From assembly GCA_022036555.1 (NCBI GenBank), contig CM039119.1:27307694-27371693 (forward strand): a stretch of DNA of 64,000 nucleotides. Direction: 5' to 3'. Positions 23,911 to 36,339 of the stretch are shown piece by piece (the first letter of the stretch is position 1; every line of letters begins with the position of its first letter). The position numbers and the translations under genes were made by a program. Source of the stretch: Microstegium vimineum. Lineage: Eukaryota > Streptophyta > Magnoliopsida > Poales > Poaceae. The notes beneath the pieces were generated by a model. It did no database searches. It saw only the letters and a program-made list of their open reading frames with translations, and was not told the origin of the DNA.

Positions 23911-24226
23911 AGGTCGGCGGCCCTCGTCGTCCTTCGCCACTTATCCCGTCGGCGGCCATCGTCGTTCCTCGCCGTCGATCCCGTCAGCGGCCCTCATCGC
24001 TCTTTGCCGTCGACCCCGTCAGCGGCCATCGTCGTCCCTCGCCGTCGATCCCATCGGCGGCCCTTGTCGCCCTTCGCCATCGACCACGTCAGCGGCCCTC
24101 ATCATCCTTCACCGCCGATCCCGTCGGAGGCCATCGTCGTTCTTCGCCGTCGACCACGTCGGCGGCCCTCGTCGCTCCTCGTCGTCGACCACATCGGTGG
24201 CCCCTCGTCGCTCTTCGCCACCGATC
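23911..24226 (+). repeat. 35-bp tandem array, 9 units
   Basis: Units begin at 23911, 23946, 23981, 24016, 24051, 24086, 24121, 24156 and 24191 (the last is 36 bp). The consensus starts CCGTCGGCGGCC and ends with a TCGA[TC]C block. Two further diverged units lie near 26148-26220. As 35 is not divisible by three, consecutive units are read in different frames, which creates long open frames with no protein meaning. Confidence 0.9.
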
Positions 24227-27200
24227 CCATCAATGACCCTCGTCGTCCCTCACCGCCGACCCCCGATGACCTTCGTTATCCCTCGTCGTCAGCCTCGTCG
24301 CCAACGCCATCAACCACTTCACCGACAAATTTGATCGCGGAATCTCTTGGGGTCGTCTATGACTGATGAGGAGTGGCCCGATCTTCCGTGAGGTAACCGG
24401 TAAATTCGATTGGTGGAGATCTCGATGTTGGCGATCCGGCTTCAAATCAGACATGATTCAAACCCTGCAACCGTTACACCACTGCTCCATTGGTTATCAA
24501 CCAAGCACAACTTGATTGACCTCGCCAAGAAGGCTTTTCCTACAAGTGAATCAAAGAACACAAGCAAGAAGGTTTAAACACGCAATCTAAAATTGCAAAT
24601 ATGAATGTCGCGAATATCAAATAGATGGTTCAAGAACTCAGTTCCAAAGGACTAATCGACACAGTGGAGGAGATCAAGAACTAGGGCCCTGGATTACTGT
24701 AAAAGGATTTGTCACCACAGTTACAATAATCAATTTAGTTTCTCGATGGAAAACTAAACTCTAAAACAAAACCCAAGTCTCAACGGCGGCGGCTACATGG
24801 AATATAAGGGAGAGACGTCCTAGGGTTGGAGGCGACCAGAGGGAGGCGCCCACAACTTGGGCTTAAGGCCCGACTCGCGATACATGGCCATGTTGGCCCA
24901 AAATAGGTGACGCAACACCGGAATAGATTCTGGATGCTGACTTGCTTCAATGTTTCCCGATGACTCAGAAGGCATTTGGACCTCAAACCAACGTCATTGG
25001 TTTCCTTATGAAATTATATTTCCATCCGTGGGTGAATCATCGAAAACGGAGTCCGTATGCATCCTGGGTGTCCGTTTTAGTCCTTGCTGGTCTTGGACTC
25101 CAAAACAGACTCAAAGTCGATGTGGCAGCTAAGTTGGAGATGAGTTGCAACATGGAAAAGACGATGACGTAGACGTGTCTAGCGTGGTGATGTCCTCATC
25201 AATGACTTAGCGTCCTTAGTGGAGTCAGTCCAAGATCGACCTGTCGAAGACAGCTTCACCACCTTCATCACCATCGACACGTACGAGCGGTACCAATCAC
25301 TCGGTCACTCAGATCCAAATCTGACCGCGGATCGCGACCACCTCCATCCAGCATCTTCATTGCGAGGCATCATTGTCAAGGTGTCACATAGCCCATGCTC
25401 TTGTTGTGCGGCGATCTGACGACACGCAGGATCAACGCAGTGCCTACCATCGAGCAAGCAAACGTGCGGAAGTATGCATGCTTGTGTGCATACAGAGCAC
25501 TTTCCAACAAGAGCCAATCAGAGAAACATCTTTCCTAAAAAGCTAAGTCAACACGCCGTATTTATTTTCTAATCTACTATCATATGATATAGACCATGTA
25601 TCTGGGTATCTACGTACGCACGTAATTATGTTGCCCAGGAGTCCGACTGTGCTTTTCATCGTTCTACATCATTGGTGGTCCGCATCTTGCATGTAAGCAT
25701 CCATTCGTTGCTGCTTCTCCACGTCTTCATGACGAGATCAACCACCGTCCGACCAGATCAGGACGTACAAGAGCTGTCACGCGAACCACGTCAGCAAGTC
25801 GCCCGAGCCACGTCGTCTACTCGACCACAACAATAACACAACATCAAACAAGATCAGATCGGATTTATTTAGTGTCGATCGCGCTCCGCCCCCGACCCTC
25901 GTCAGCCGCCATCGTCATCGATCCTGTTGTCGTCTCTCGTCGACAACATGCCTCGTCCTTCGTCACGCCCCCTGTCGATGATTCGTCATGGCTCTCTCCG
26001 ATCTTTATTATTGAGTTTTTCCGAAATTCATATATACACCATGTACTACCCGTTCTACATGTTTGTGTTGCAGGTACTCGATCGTCGTCAAGCCTATTAT
26101 TGACGCTCGGGAGCTGGATCGGATGATATCGTTCTGTTTGTCGCTCCTCGGCGTCGATCCCGTCGGCGGCCATCGTCGCTCTTCGCCGTCAATCCCGTCG
26201 GTAGCCCTCGTCGCTCCTCGTCGTCAACCACAGTCTCGGGGACTGCCCTCGTCTTTGACTCATCACGGCTTACGCCGACTTTGTCGCTCCTCGTCACAGC
26301 TCATACCGGCCTCATCGCAATGACTCGCCTCGAGGATGACCTCATCGTCCCTCATCACCATGGTTCGCCCCGCAGCCGGCCTCGCCGTCAACACGCCTCG
26401 ACCATCATCAGCCTCGTCAACAACTCATCGCTCCAGATCGCGCGACAAGCTAGTAAAAAACTCTCGAAAGCTCGGTGGACCATAACCTCAAGATGACCTA
26501 CTCAGCGGGGACGACATCAGCAAGAGACAAGCAAGCAAGGTCATGACCCAATCTACACAGTCGTGCAAAATAAAAAAAAGCGAGAAGAAACATGTGCCTA
26601 CGTTTGGACAAGAAGCATACACGTGAGACATCATGACGACAACTGTTTCAGATGGCTCCTACACCAACTAGCGACATGCAAGCAAGGAAGCAAAACAAGA
26701 CCATGGCTTACACATGCATATATGTATATACGCATCCATGAACAAGCAAACAACTTGAGTTTGCATGGCCATACGACTTGATTTTTTGGAAGACGTACAA
26801 GCTACAAGATTCGAACAGGTTCTGAGTACCGCACTGACCAATGACCAACTATTGGACCGGGACGTGTCCGAGCACTTGCCACGAATTTTCACTACTCAGA
26901 CAAGGAATTCTGCCCCTGAGACTTTCCAACTACGTTCATCAACCCAAGTCATCAAATCAAAAAGATCTATCATACTGCATCAGGCTAATACGAGAGGCGA
27001 CACCCAGCCACGTCGACATCCAAGTTTGATATAAAAGCACCATGTCCGGCTGCGGGCTGCACCGAGCCAACTACAATACGGATCCTCGCATGAAGCAAGC
27101 AAATTATTCATGCTCTACAACTCCATGACACACTCATGGCGCAAGTGTAAGCCAGAATTCATCCTGGCCGACTACACCAAGCCAAGACCGAGCAGGATCC

Positions 27201-27385
27201 GGGCACCAAAGTCGTCAACTCGTCGCGGGCTCACGGCTCACAACGACCTCGTCATCCCCCGTCGTCCCTCGTCGCCGACTCGTCACGACTAATACCGTCC
27301 ACGCCGACCTCGTCATCCCTCGTCAACAACACACCACGACCTTCGTCGACACCCCGCATCCCTCATCACCAATTCATCATGATAA

Positions 27386-27510
27386 TCAGCGACCTCTACA
27401 AAACGCTTACGACGTTCGACAACCTCTTCAAAATGCCTATGGCGTTCGGCGACCTCTCCAAAACGCTCTCACAACGTTCGACGACCTCTCCAAAACGCTC
27501 AAAGGCGTTT
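27386..27510 (+). repeat. About 30-bp tandem array, 4 units
   Basis: Repeats of GACCTCTCCAAAACGCT plus a variable GACGTTC-like tail, units of 29-32 bp, inside element C. Confidence 0.75.
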
Positions 27511-28189
27511 CGCCAAACAGCCTGGCCATAACCAGAAAGCACCCGAAGCTGGCCTACCGATGCACCATAGAGCATAGAAGTAGCTACCCTATACGTTGTG
27601 ACTACATCGACAGACCTCCTAGTGGTATTTCCCCAGAAGCCGGGAGATATCACTAGGGTCGGGAGCCATGAGGCTATGTGCCCAGAATCTGTACACGACC
27701 ACGGTACGGTCGACGACTCTACAAGCAACATGGCTTTTCGCCCAGCGTTTGCAGGAACGGTCTCCACAGGCCCTGGTCATGCCACGATTGAGCCTCTCGG
27801 AAAAGGGCCATGTCCATGGAATCTCCCTAAGAGTGCATGAGCTGCTCGCCCTCTGCGCCACGGGTTGTCAGCATCGAGCCCCCTTGGGAGTCCCTATGGT
27901 TCCTACGCGTGCAGAGGCTCCCGACCCCCGATCTGGACCATAGGAGACCCAAGGTCGAACGATTCATCGCTACGGCTCACAACTCAGCGGGCACAAGAGG
28001 ACATACAAGTGAAATAAAAGCACACCGCCTCGATAAATACAGCTTTGACACATTTCACTTACAGGTCCGTGAACACCTTGTATTCCACATACAAACAACT
28101 GCTACCCCGTAAAAAACAACTCCATGTCTGAAAGAAGGTCTTTAACAGCCACGCCTGCCTCCGCCTCCAAACGACTCATGCCCTCGCTG

Positions 28190-28620
28190 TCAACTCGTCG
28201 CGGGCTCACGTCAGGCTCACGTCTCATGACGACCTCGTCACTCCTCGTCATCAATTACAGTCTCGGGGACTGCCCTCGTCGTCAACTCAACACGGGCTCA
28301 CGGCTCACGACGACCTCGTCGCTCCTCGTCGTCCACTACAGTCTCGGGGACTACCCTCGTCATCAACTCGTCGTGGGCTCACGTTTCACGACGACCTTTT
28401 CGCTCCTCATCGCGGGCTCATGGCTCATGACGATCTCATCGCTCCTCATCGTCAACTCGTCGCGGGCTCACGACTCACAACAACCTCGTTGCTCCTCATC
28501 ATCAACTCGTCGCGGGCTCACGACGACCTCGTCGCTCCTCGTCGCGGGCTCACAGCTCACGATGACCTCGTCGCTCCTTGTCGCCAACTGCAGTCTCGGG
28601 GACTGCCCTCGTCGTCGACT
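28190..28620 (+). repeat. CTCGTCGCTCCTCGTCG dispersed and tandem repeats
   Basis: Irregular copies of a module made of AACTCGTCGCGGGCTCACG and ACGACCTCGTCGCTCCTCGTC, 45-65 bp apart, with CTCGGGGACT boxes between some of them. Confidence 0.75.
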
Positions 28621-29339
28621 CTTCACGGATTACGCCGACTACAGTCTCGGGACTGCCTCATCGTCAACTCGTCAAGACTCTCGCCAACATAATCAACCCT
28701 CAACACCGACCTCGTTGACCCTCGCCACCGAGTCCTCCGTTTGTTCTACGACTTGGCTCGGGGACTGGAACTCGGGGACTGCGAACAATACAGAACAGTA
28801 TGATCCTGATACAAGAACCGTCACGCTCCTTACACTAGGCTCGGGGACTACGGGTATTCGCAGTCGTTTTTACCAAACTCATGCCTCAATTTACATACCT
28901 TATGCATCTTTTTATAAAGCATGGCACCAAGTTCATACTTCACCTGCTACCATGCTCGGGGACTAGGTGGGTACACTTCACCTCGCGGTGAAGGTACTGA
29001 TTATCTTCTCGACAAAGCCCTGCTGTTTTTTGTATTGTTTTTTGCAGAGCCTAAGTGGGTACACTTCACCAGGGAAGGACTTTTCAAAAGTTTTTCTTCT
29101 TCAGCACGTCACATCCTCCCAACAAGCAGCCGCAGCACCCGACGAGGCGACCAGCTCGCACATCACACTACGACGCTCTCGACCAGCCCGACCTGGTCGG
29201 GAGGTTTCTCCGATCAGCACCTCGACCAGGCAGCCTGGTCAGGGCTTCACGATGACCACGACGCATGATGGCGACCAGCTGAACACCTCCAAGGATAATG
29301 ATGCGGGCTCGCCGGAAGAATATAACGTGCTCAGGGACT

Positions 29340-29824
29340 TATTTGGGATATTACCTCGGCATATCCCCAGGACCTTATGAGCCTACCGACCAGAAGATGG
29401 CCCAGCCCGCGAGGCCTTGCGGCACGCGACTAGCCCGTCGTGCTCGCTAAGGACTCTGAAGAAGCCTTGCTCGCCAATGAAGATCCTATTAGATAGACTC
29501 GGATCCCTTGCCTTAAGGGACCGATCATAATCTGTTAGGATATAGAAATTGTAACCCTACTCCCCGACTATATAAGGCGAGCAGGGACCCCCTCCAAAAC
29601 CTCTCTCTTAGATGATCTATGGATCTTGTAACCTAATATTCAGATCAATCCAGCCACCAAAACACAGGACGTAGTGTATTATGGTGATTTGTCAGCCCGA
29701 ACCTATCTAAATCGTTGTGTCTACACTCTCTGTGTTACACTTGATCGTCATCGCCACACCTCCACCTACAATCTACAACCGTAGGGTACTCTCTAGGTAG
29801 ACTGCGACGTATATTTTGTCGACA
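29340..29824 (+). repeat. 3' LTR of element C
   Basis: 485 bp. It aligns with the 5' LTR through the CCAGCCACCAAAACACAGG and GACTGCGACGTATAT blocks. The first bases are mutated (TATTTGGG for TGTTGGGG) and about 10 bp (ATCGTTGTGT type) are inserted relative to the 5' copy. Confidence 0.9.
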
Positions 29825-29975
29825 GTGATTGCATCTATTGGGCCACATGTGCCTTTGGTCTAGGACAAAGACACAAGTCCCATGGCCCATGAATCAAGGT
29901 TTGCTTAGAATAGAAAAAAAATTAATAAGTCATAAAAAGGAAAAAAAATTGGGTGTCACCATCATAGATGCGTCC

Positions 29976-30850
29976 AATAAGTGAATTGTTAATTATTTTA
30001 AAAAAAATTATCTGTGAAGGGAAGAGGAGTCAAACCTATGTCCTTAGGACTGTCCAGGTCATGGACAAACCACTAGGCTACTTATAAGTTAATGTATGAT
30101 CTAATTTTTTTAAGATATTTGTGGGTCTAAGTCTGATCAAACAGGGTTAAATTAAAATAAATAATGAATTTCAAAAAATAATAAATATGTAGCAGCAAGG
30201 GTTCTGAAAAAAACAACTAATAAGTGAATTGTTAATTATAAGAAAAATGACATGTCCAATAAGTGAATTGTTAATTATTTTTAAAAAATAAATGTGAAGG
30301 GAAGATGAGTCGAACCTATGTCCATAGGACTGTCTAGGTCATAGACAAACCACTAGGCTACTTATATGTTAATGCATGGTCTAATTTTTTAAGACATTTG
30401 TGGGTCTAAGTCTGATCAAACAGGGTTAAATTAAAATAAATAATGAATTTCGAAAAAGTAATAAATATGCAGCAGCAAGGGTTCTGAAAAAAAACAACTA
30501 CTAAGTGAATTGTTAATTACAAGCAAAATGACATAACTAATAAGTAAATTGTTAATTTTTTTAAAAAAAACTTATGAAGGGAAGAGGAGTCAAACCTATG
30601 CCCCTAGGACTATCTAGGTTATTAACAAACTACTAGGCTACTTATATGTTAATGCATGATCTAATTTTTTAAGAAATTTATAGGTCTAAGTCTGATCAAA
30701 CAAGGTTAAATTAAAATAAATTACGAATTTCAAAAAAAATATGCAGCAGCATGGTGTAATTTTTTAAGACATTTGTGAGTCCAAGTCTCGTCAAATATGG
30801 TTAAATTAAAATAAATAACAAATTTTAAAAAAGAATAAACATGCAATCAA
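29976..30850 (-). repeat. About 282-bp tandem array with tRNA-like Pol III boxes, 3 copies plus a partial
   Basis: Units start AATAAGTGAATTGTTAATTA at 29976, 30258 and 30539. A truncated copy of the right half follows at about 30746. On the minus strand each unit holds an A-box-like TAGCCTAGTGG (30080-30070, 30360-30350; TAGCCTAGTAG at 30640-30630) and a B-box-like GGTTYGACTCM (30036-30026, 30316-30306, 30596-30586), 33 bp apart as in tRNA genes. The stems of a true tRNA are poor, so this is tRNA-derived rather than a tRNA gene. Confidence 0.7.
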
Positions 30851-31861
30851 CACCGTTAACAACAACTAAAACTGCTTTACCACTATACTATTCACTTATT
30901 CCTAACAAATTCATTTGAGAAAGTGTTAATAAACATTAGTCACAAAATCATGAATCTCAGAGTTATGAAACTATATGAGAGACTTGCCCTAAAACTTTAT
31001 CAAATGAAAAATGACCAATATAACAAATGTAGATCTTGATGAGATGATAAAATTTGGTATTCATGACTTTTCTATTTAAGACCATTTAGTATTTCGAAAA
31101 CTGGTTTGAAGGTGTAAAAATTTAAAAATTCAACAATTGAAGTGTCCATACTTTGTCAAATGAAAAGTTGACCAAAACAACCAATGTAGATCTTGATGAG
31201 TTTAACAAACTTGGTATTCATGAATTTTCTATTTGAAGTTATTTAGAGTTTCAAATACTGGTGTCAAGGTATCATTTTTCTTAAATTCAAAATTTGACTT
31301 GGTCAAACTTTGTCAAATGAGACACTAAATGACCTCATCTGAAAAACATTTGAATACAAAGGTGTTAGAACCTATCAAGATCTACATTTGTTATATAGAT
31401 TATTTTTTTATTTGAGAAAGTGTTAATAAACATTAGTCGTAAAATTATGAATCTCACCAAGAGTTTATCAAACTCTACGATAGACTTGTCCATTTAGAAC
31501 TAAACTTTTGTAACACTTTCTCAAATGCAAAAATGACCAATATAACAAATGTATATATTGATGAGTTGACCAAACTTGGTATTCATGACTTTTCTAGTTC
31601 AGACCATATAGGGTTTCTAAAACTGGTTTGGAGTTTTAGAATCTAAAAATTTAAATTTTGAATTGTCCAAACTTTATCAAATGAAAAGTTGACTAAAGCA
31701 AAAAATGTAGATCTTGATGAGTTTAACAAACTTGGTATTCATGACTTTTCTATTTGAAGCCATTTAGAGTTTCGAAAACTAATTTGAAGTTACCGTTTTT
31801 TGAAATTCAAAATTTAAATTATTTTAAAATTAGTCACATTAATAGATGAACCACTCAAATT

Positions 31862-32117
31862 ATAGGTATTGATTTTAGAAAAATACAGGAAAAAACCCCA
31901 TCACATTTAAAGTTAGTATGAGAGAAAAACTAGTTACAAGTTTCAACTACAGATTAAAAAAACAAATCACACTTGTTCAAAATCACACTTGTTCATCGTG
32001 AACAAGTGTGATTTGTTTTTTTTAATCTGTAGTTGAAACTTGTAACTAGTTTTTCTCTCTCATACTAACTCCAAATATGATGGGTTTTTTCTGTATTTTT
32101 CTAGAATCAATACCTAT
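31862..32117. repeat. Near-perfect 256-bp inverted repeat (hairpin)
   Basis: Arms 31862-31979 and 31999-32117 are complementary with few mismatches or single-base indels, separated by 19 bp. The spacer AAATCACACTTGTTCATCG repeats the tip of the left arm, so two pairing registers are possible at the tip. No target duplication was recognised. Confidence 0.85.
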
Positions 32118-32460
32118 CATCTTATTTTGATCTTACTCCTATTAGTTTAATTATATTTCCATACAACTTTGCGTAACCAATTTAAATTTTGAGTTCAAAG
32201 AAAGTACCGCTACAAACAAAATTTCAAGATACTAAATGACTTTTGATGAAAAAGTTTTGAATACAAAAGAGTTAGAACTCATCAAGATATACATTTATTA
32301 TATAGGTCATTTTCCATTTGAGAAAGTGTTAGTAAATACTAGTCACAAAATCATGAATCTCATATAGAGTTTATGAAACTACATGAGAGACTTGTTAATT
32401 TAGAACTAAAATTTCCTAACACTTGCTCAAAACTTTCTCAATTTTTTTATCATAGCCTCT

Positions 32461-33916
32461 ACATGCGATAACATTATGCCACGACAAGTTTCGTGATTTC
32501 CGAACTACTTGTTTAAAACAAATTAAAAAGTCAAAAAGAGACTTAAAATATGTGTAAAGCTAGATGAAATCAAACAATAATTTATTTGTGCAGCAATAAG
32601 TTACAATAATCTATGCATATATGACCTCACTATACCAACACCATGCATCCTTTGAACAACACTACACATCAGATCTACTATATCAATTAAGTGGACAAGT
32701 AGTTCTATGCACGTTCAAAACAATAGGTTCTACATTGCTCCATTTTACATAGTTCTACATTGCTCCATTTTACATTAAAATAATATGACTTCAAAACTTT
32801 CTGAAATGTATGAGTTAGCTATGCCGAACAACACCTCCCAAACCTTAAATCAAGTGACTGAAAGTCTGTACAAAACAGTAGGCAAACTCCTCAACTTTAA
32901 ACACATAAAAAATACCACATACCTTTTGTTTAAACTAGTGCATGTCAGTTTTGTATGGTTAAAATATCTAAACTTAGGCTGTTGTGATCTGAACCAAAGC
33001 ATACAGTACTACTACACATGCTTTTTGAAAAGTATATTACTTTGTCTACAACTCTTAATTTAGATTACTTCTAGCAATTAACAACTCTAAATTCAAATTG
33101 CTTCTAGCAGGATATTGATGCTAAGTAATCCAGTCATATTTGAATGTAAGCAAGGAATAAAAAATCGATAAACCTTCAATGAGAAGACTAATTTTTCAGG
33201 CAGAGTCATTGATGGATGCATGCATTGACCTTCAAAGAGAAGACCATACTAATGAACCTTTTATGAGCCCATAAAACACTTTCCTACTTCTCCTAATAAA
33301 CATATTAATGAACTTCTATTAATACACTATGATTAAGTACCATCCGATCAGGAAAATATTTTTGTGCCAAGTTCTCGTGAGTTATGGCCATCCCAATTAT
33401 ATCAAATTACTAATTCTGCATGGTATATTTGTGCCAAGTTGAAAGAAGTGCAAACTAAACTAATGCACACAGGCATAACCAAATGTTGGTTTTGCAAAAG
33501 ATACAGAATAGCAAAATACTATATAATGAACAACCACATTAGTAGATTTTTAAAGCCGCAAGTCAACTATCAACAAGTTTGCAGTGTCAAATTTGTTTTA
33601 GAATAGCAAGAAATGACACATGACAGATGATAACCATGTGCTAAAGTCAGCAGTGCCCAGAGTCCTAAGAAACACAACACATAGTCTTTATATGGTAAGG
33701 CACATAGTTCATAGAGCACATGTCATTTCAGTTTAATTGTAATATCATGACAGTCTGAATACAATGTGTGGAACTGACAGAAAAGATATTATTTTCTTTT
33801 GATCGCTACTACAGACTATATAGTACAAGCCACCTCATTACAAGGTTACAAGATGTGAACAACAGGAGTATGGCATCAATTAAAAATCAATTAGAGATTT
33901 CTTAAAAAGTATTTAC
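32461..33916. other. No gene recognised
   Basis: AT-rich sequence with only short frames (longest 92 codons at 32785-33063, no known motif). ACATAGTTCTACATTGCTCC is locally duplicated near 32725-32770. Nothing else was supported. Confidence 0.4.
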
Positions 33917-34523
33917 CTTGCTATACATGGAACCGAGGAAATTGATCAATCACAGCTGTTGCTTCTGAAGTTGACTTTGCGAGTTTCTTAATTGCTATAG
34001 TTACAACAAATTCGGAACTTGACTTTTTTGCAAGGTTTGACCTGTACAATTCTGGTGGATCAAGTGCAGCAGCTACAAAGGTAAAGAAATCACTAATATT
34101 AGAAAGATAAGAACTGAAAACAACATTACAAATTTAGAAAGGATGCAAAGGTGAACAAAATCATAGATCAGTCCATAGCGTTACATGCATGAATATGTTC
34201 CATTAAGAAGATATCAAAGCCTTTTATGGATTACTTCAGCTACCTTCTTAAGAAAATCTCATTTGCCATATTTAGTTTTTTGATTTACCAGTTATCTCAT
34301 TATATGTCTGTTTCATCTTGGTGTCCCATGGCTCCATGTATCTTCAATTGCTCCTTTCAATTTTATCCGCCTCCATAAAAATAGTGTGATCCATCGTTAG
34401 AGCATAACAATTCAAATGGATGAAACATGAAACAAAAAATTGGGTATTTTGTAACACAAACAGACCTCCAGTAGTAACCACATATGAGTTAGATGATCCA
34501 CCAGACACACTGGATGGCTCACC
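33917..34523 (-). pseudogene. Possible last two exons or a fragment of an unrecognised gene
   Basis: On the minus strand an open segment (start near 34523, rich in Gly and Ser, SSVSGGSSNSYVVTTG) ends at a donor, GGAG|GTCTG, at 34466/34465. A second segment begins after the acceptor TTTGTAG at 34072. Joining them keeps the frame (Gly|Ala), which then reads 50 codons including DPPELYRSNLAKKS and FVVTIAIKKLAKS to a TAG at 33923-33921; the other two frames close quickly. A good donor, AAG|GTAAAT, follows at 33917/33916, so the exon may be followed by an untranslated exon. I do not recognise the protein and found no upstream exons. It could be a gene fragment carried by a transposon. Confidence 0.35.
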
Positions 34524-36081
34524 TCTGCTGCCATGTTGATGCAAAACAATGAATCAATCCTTTAAAGACTACAAATTGTCGTGACATATACTCCTCAAGA
34601 TTACTATTCTCCTTACTGGATCTAGACCGAAAGTCCTAGGCAGAGTGTCTTCACACTCAAATTTTGGTCAAACAAAAAGGTGGCAATTAAGGAGTTTTGC
34701 TCTTGTTCAATGATGAGAAGTATTACCATAGTAATATTTTCTCTCACATAGTTGCTTTTCAGAAGCAAGGTGGTGAACAATGAGAGCTTGTAGCATATGG
34801 TTTCACGCAGAGACCTAGCATAACATATCCCATGGTATGTGTGAAAATTAAGTTTCCAAATTCAATCATTGACAGATCAAATGAATTTGATAGATTCAAA
34901 AGTATAAGTCCCAATGTACTTCACATTCTGAACCCCAATACAAATTGCAACATACAATGTGTATAATTTAGGTTACAACATGACTTAAGATAGTTAAGTT
35001 GATTATGGTACAACTTATTGATTGAGTTCCTTCTATAGAAGAGTTACTCTAATCATGATTGTGTATGTGTTTGTAAAGAAATTCCAAATTGGATTCCCTA
35101 TCATCTCAACGCATATTGATTATTTTTGTATCATCGAGATATAGAAATAATTAAGCAATCATTTTAGATACAATTTCCATTATATGAAGTTGGCCTCTAA
35201 GACGGATTAGAGATGAGATATTTGGGTAAAACCAAATTGCACTTAAGTCTTACACTTAAGCACATATATCAATATACCAATATCCAACTGATATTGTCTA
35301 TCAATATCCAAATGATATTGGACATTATGTCCATTAACTCTTATGGTCATTCGTTCCGTAAATATGAACTTCTATCCATTTAGACCTTGGGATAATAACC
35401 TTAGTGTCATAAAGCGCTCATGTATCTTATGAATAGTATCAGGCCTGAACTTGCATTTGTAGATACCTTGCTAGCACAAAATAGCGCAACATCTACAACA
35501 CCGAAAGGTGGGAGTCAAAAAGGATATCCATAGGTATTCATATGGTAGTAAAGGACTTTAATTTATTATCAAATAAATTAAGACATGACCTAAGTGGAAC
35601 ATCAAGATCCTAGCTATTTAATCCCCCATGCCAGATCACATACTGATGTTATTATGAGTCTCCTCACATGAGTCATCAAATTTGACTCCAATAGTTACTT
35701 CCACTTATCAAAAAAAAGCATCGTATATAGATGACTTCATAGAGTGATCAAATATGATTCCATAGAATCACCAACCGTTATCTAGAAAGATAAGGTTGCT
35801 TGTATTGTCAAGATGCAAACATGTCATATAAGAACAATATGATTATATATATTGCCCAAAATGTTTTATCCCCATAAATTATAACACATTGGGATATAAA
35901 CATCTTGCAATAGTAGTCTTGCGATAATTTTGCAGATTGACTCACTAAGTCCATACCTACATTCACATTTTATGAAATTGGTATTTAGTGACTTTGAGAG
36001 TTGCAAGGTTCAAGCCTTCAAGGGGAATTTTCTACTGAATTATGAGATGTTCAAACATCATGTTGTACTATTTTCCCTCTA
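34524..36081. other. No gene; probable transposon remnants
   Basis: No ORF of note. From about 35160 the AT-rich sequence, with repeats of CAATATCCAACTGATATTG type, may belong to the copia remnant ending at 37189. Confidence 0.3.
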
Positions 36082-36339
36082 CTCCCTCTGTATCCTAATT
36101 AGATGACGTTTTGGACAAGCTTTGGGTCAAACATTGGGAATATAAATCATCAATAACTTTTAAGTTGTTGAGATTTCAAATATCAAAATTATATGAATAG
36201 ATTTTTCTTGAAAAATACTTTCATAAAAGTATACATATATCATTATTCCATAAATATTTTTATAAAAATAATAGAAGAGTATGAGTTTGGGAGACCGTGT
36301 CACTATCCAAAACGTCATCTAATTAGGATATGGAGGGAG
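36082..36339. mobile_element. Stowaway MITE
   Basis: 258 bp, flanked by TA. Termini CTCCCTCTGTATCC and GGATATGGAGGGAG are inverted repeats that extend inward through TAATTAGATGACGTTTTGGA. It splits the copia remnant. Confidence 0.85.

Larger units (their letters stand above)
26235..29339 (+). repeat. Amplified polypurine-tract-like decamer CTCGGGGACT
   Basis: Exact copies at 26235, 28262, 28343, 28595, 28757, 28771, 28840 and 28955, a one-base-deleted copy near 28645, and CTCAGGGACT at 29330-29339 directly touching the 3' LTR. The last position is where the polypurine tract must be. Confidence 0.8.
23139..29824 (+). mobile_element. Non-autonomous Tat-like LTR retrotransposon C, complete
   Basis: Two LTRs (23139-23613 and 29340-29824) flank 5.7 kb, with identical 5-bp target duplications GTGAT (23134-23138 and 29825-29829). 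A PBS-like site follows the first LTR and a purine-rich CTCAGGGACT abuts the second. No gag, RT, RNase H or integrase motif is seen in any frame. The interior is tandem and dispersed short repeats of CTCGTCGTC type, so it must depend on proteins from a related element. Many repeat-generated ORFs (for example 23821-24366 and 28124-28966) are not genes. Confidence 0.85.
29825..32460. other. Unclassified repeat-rich DNA hosting element C, right part
   Basis: AT-rich, no coding frame. After the tRNA-like array, modules recur: TTTGAGAAAGTGTTAATAAA at about 30916, 31413 and (variant) 32319, and CAAATGTAGATCTTGATGAG at about 31025, 31185 and 31705 with variants. The region resembles non-coding DNA of large grass DNA transposons, but no termini were found. 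Confidence 0.35.

Noticed and set aside
23911..24226. CRISPR-like array (35-bp repeats)
   Set aside because: No unique spacers between units; plant genome; direct tandem repeat.
23636..24366. Ser/Pro/Arg-rich ORFs that look like a repetitive protein
   Set aside because: Generated by a 35-bp tandem array that shifts frame every unit inside a non-autonomous LTR element.
28124..28966. 280-codon ORF
   Set aside because: Built from CTCGTCGCTCCTCGTCG repeats in element C; no motif.
30026..30080. A functional tRNA gene
   Set aside because: A and B boxes are present but the acceptor and T stems do not pair well and the unit repeats with decay.
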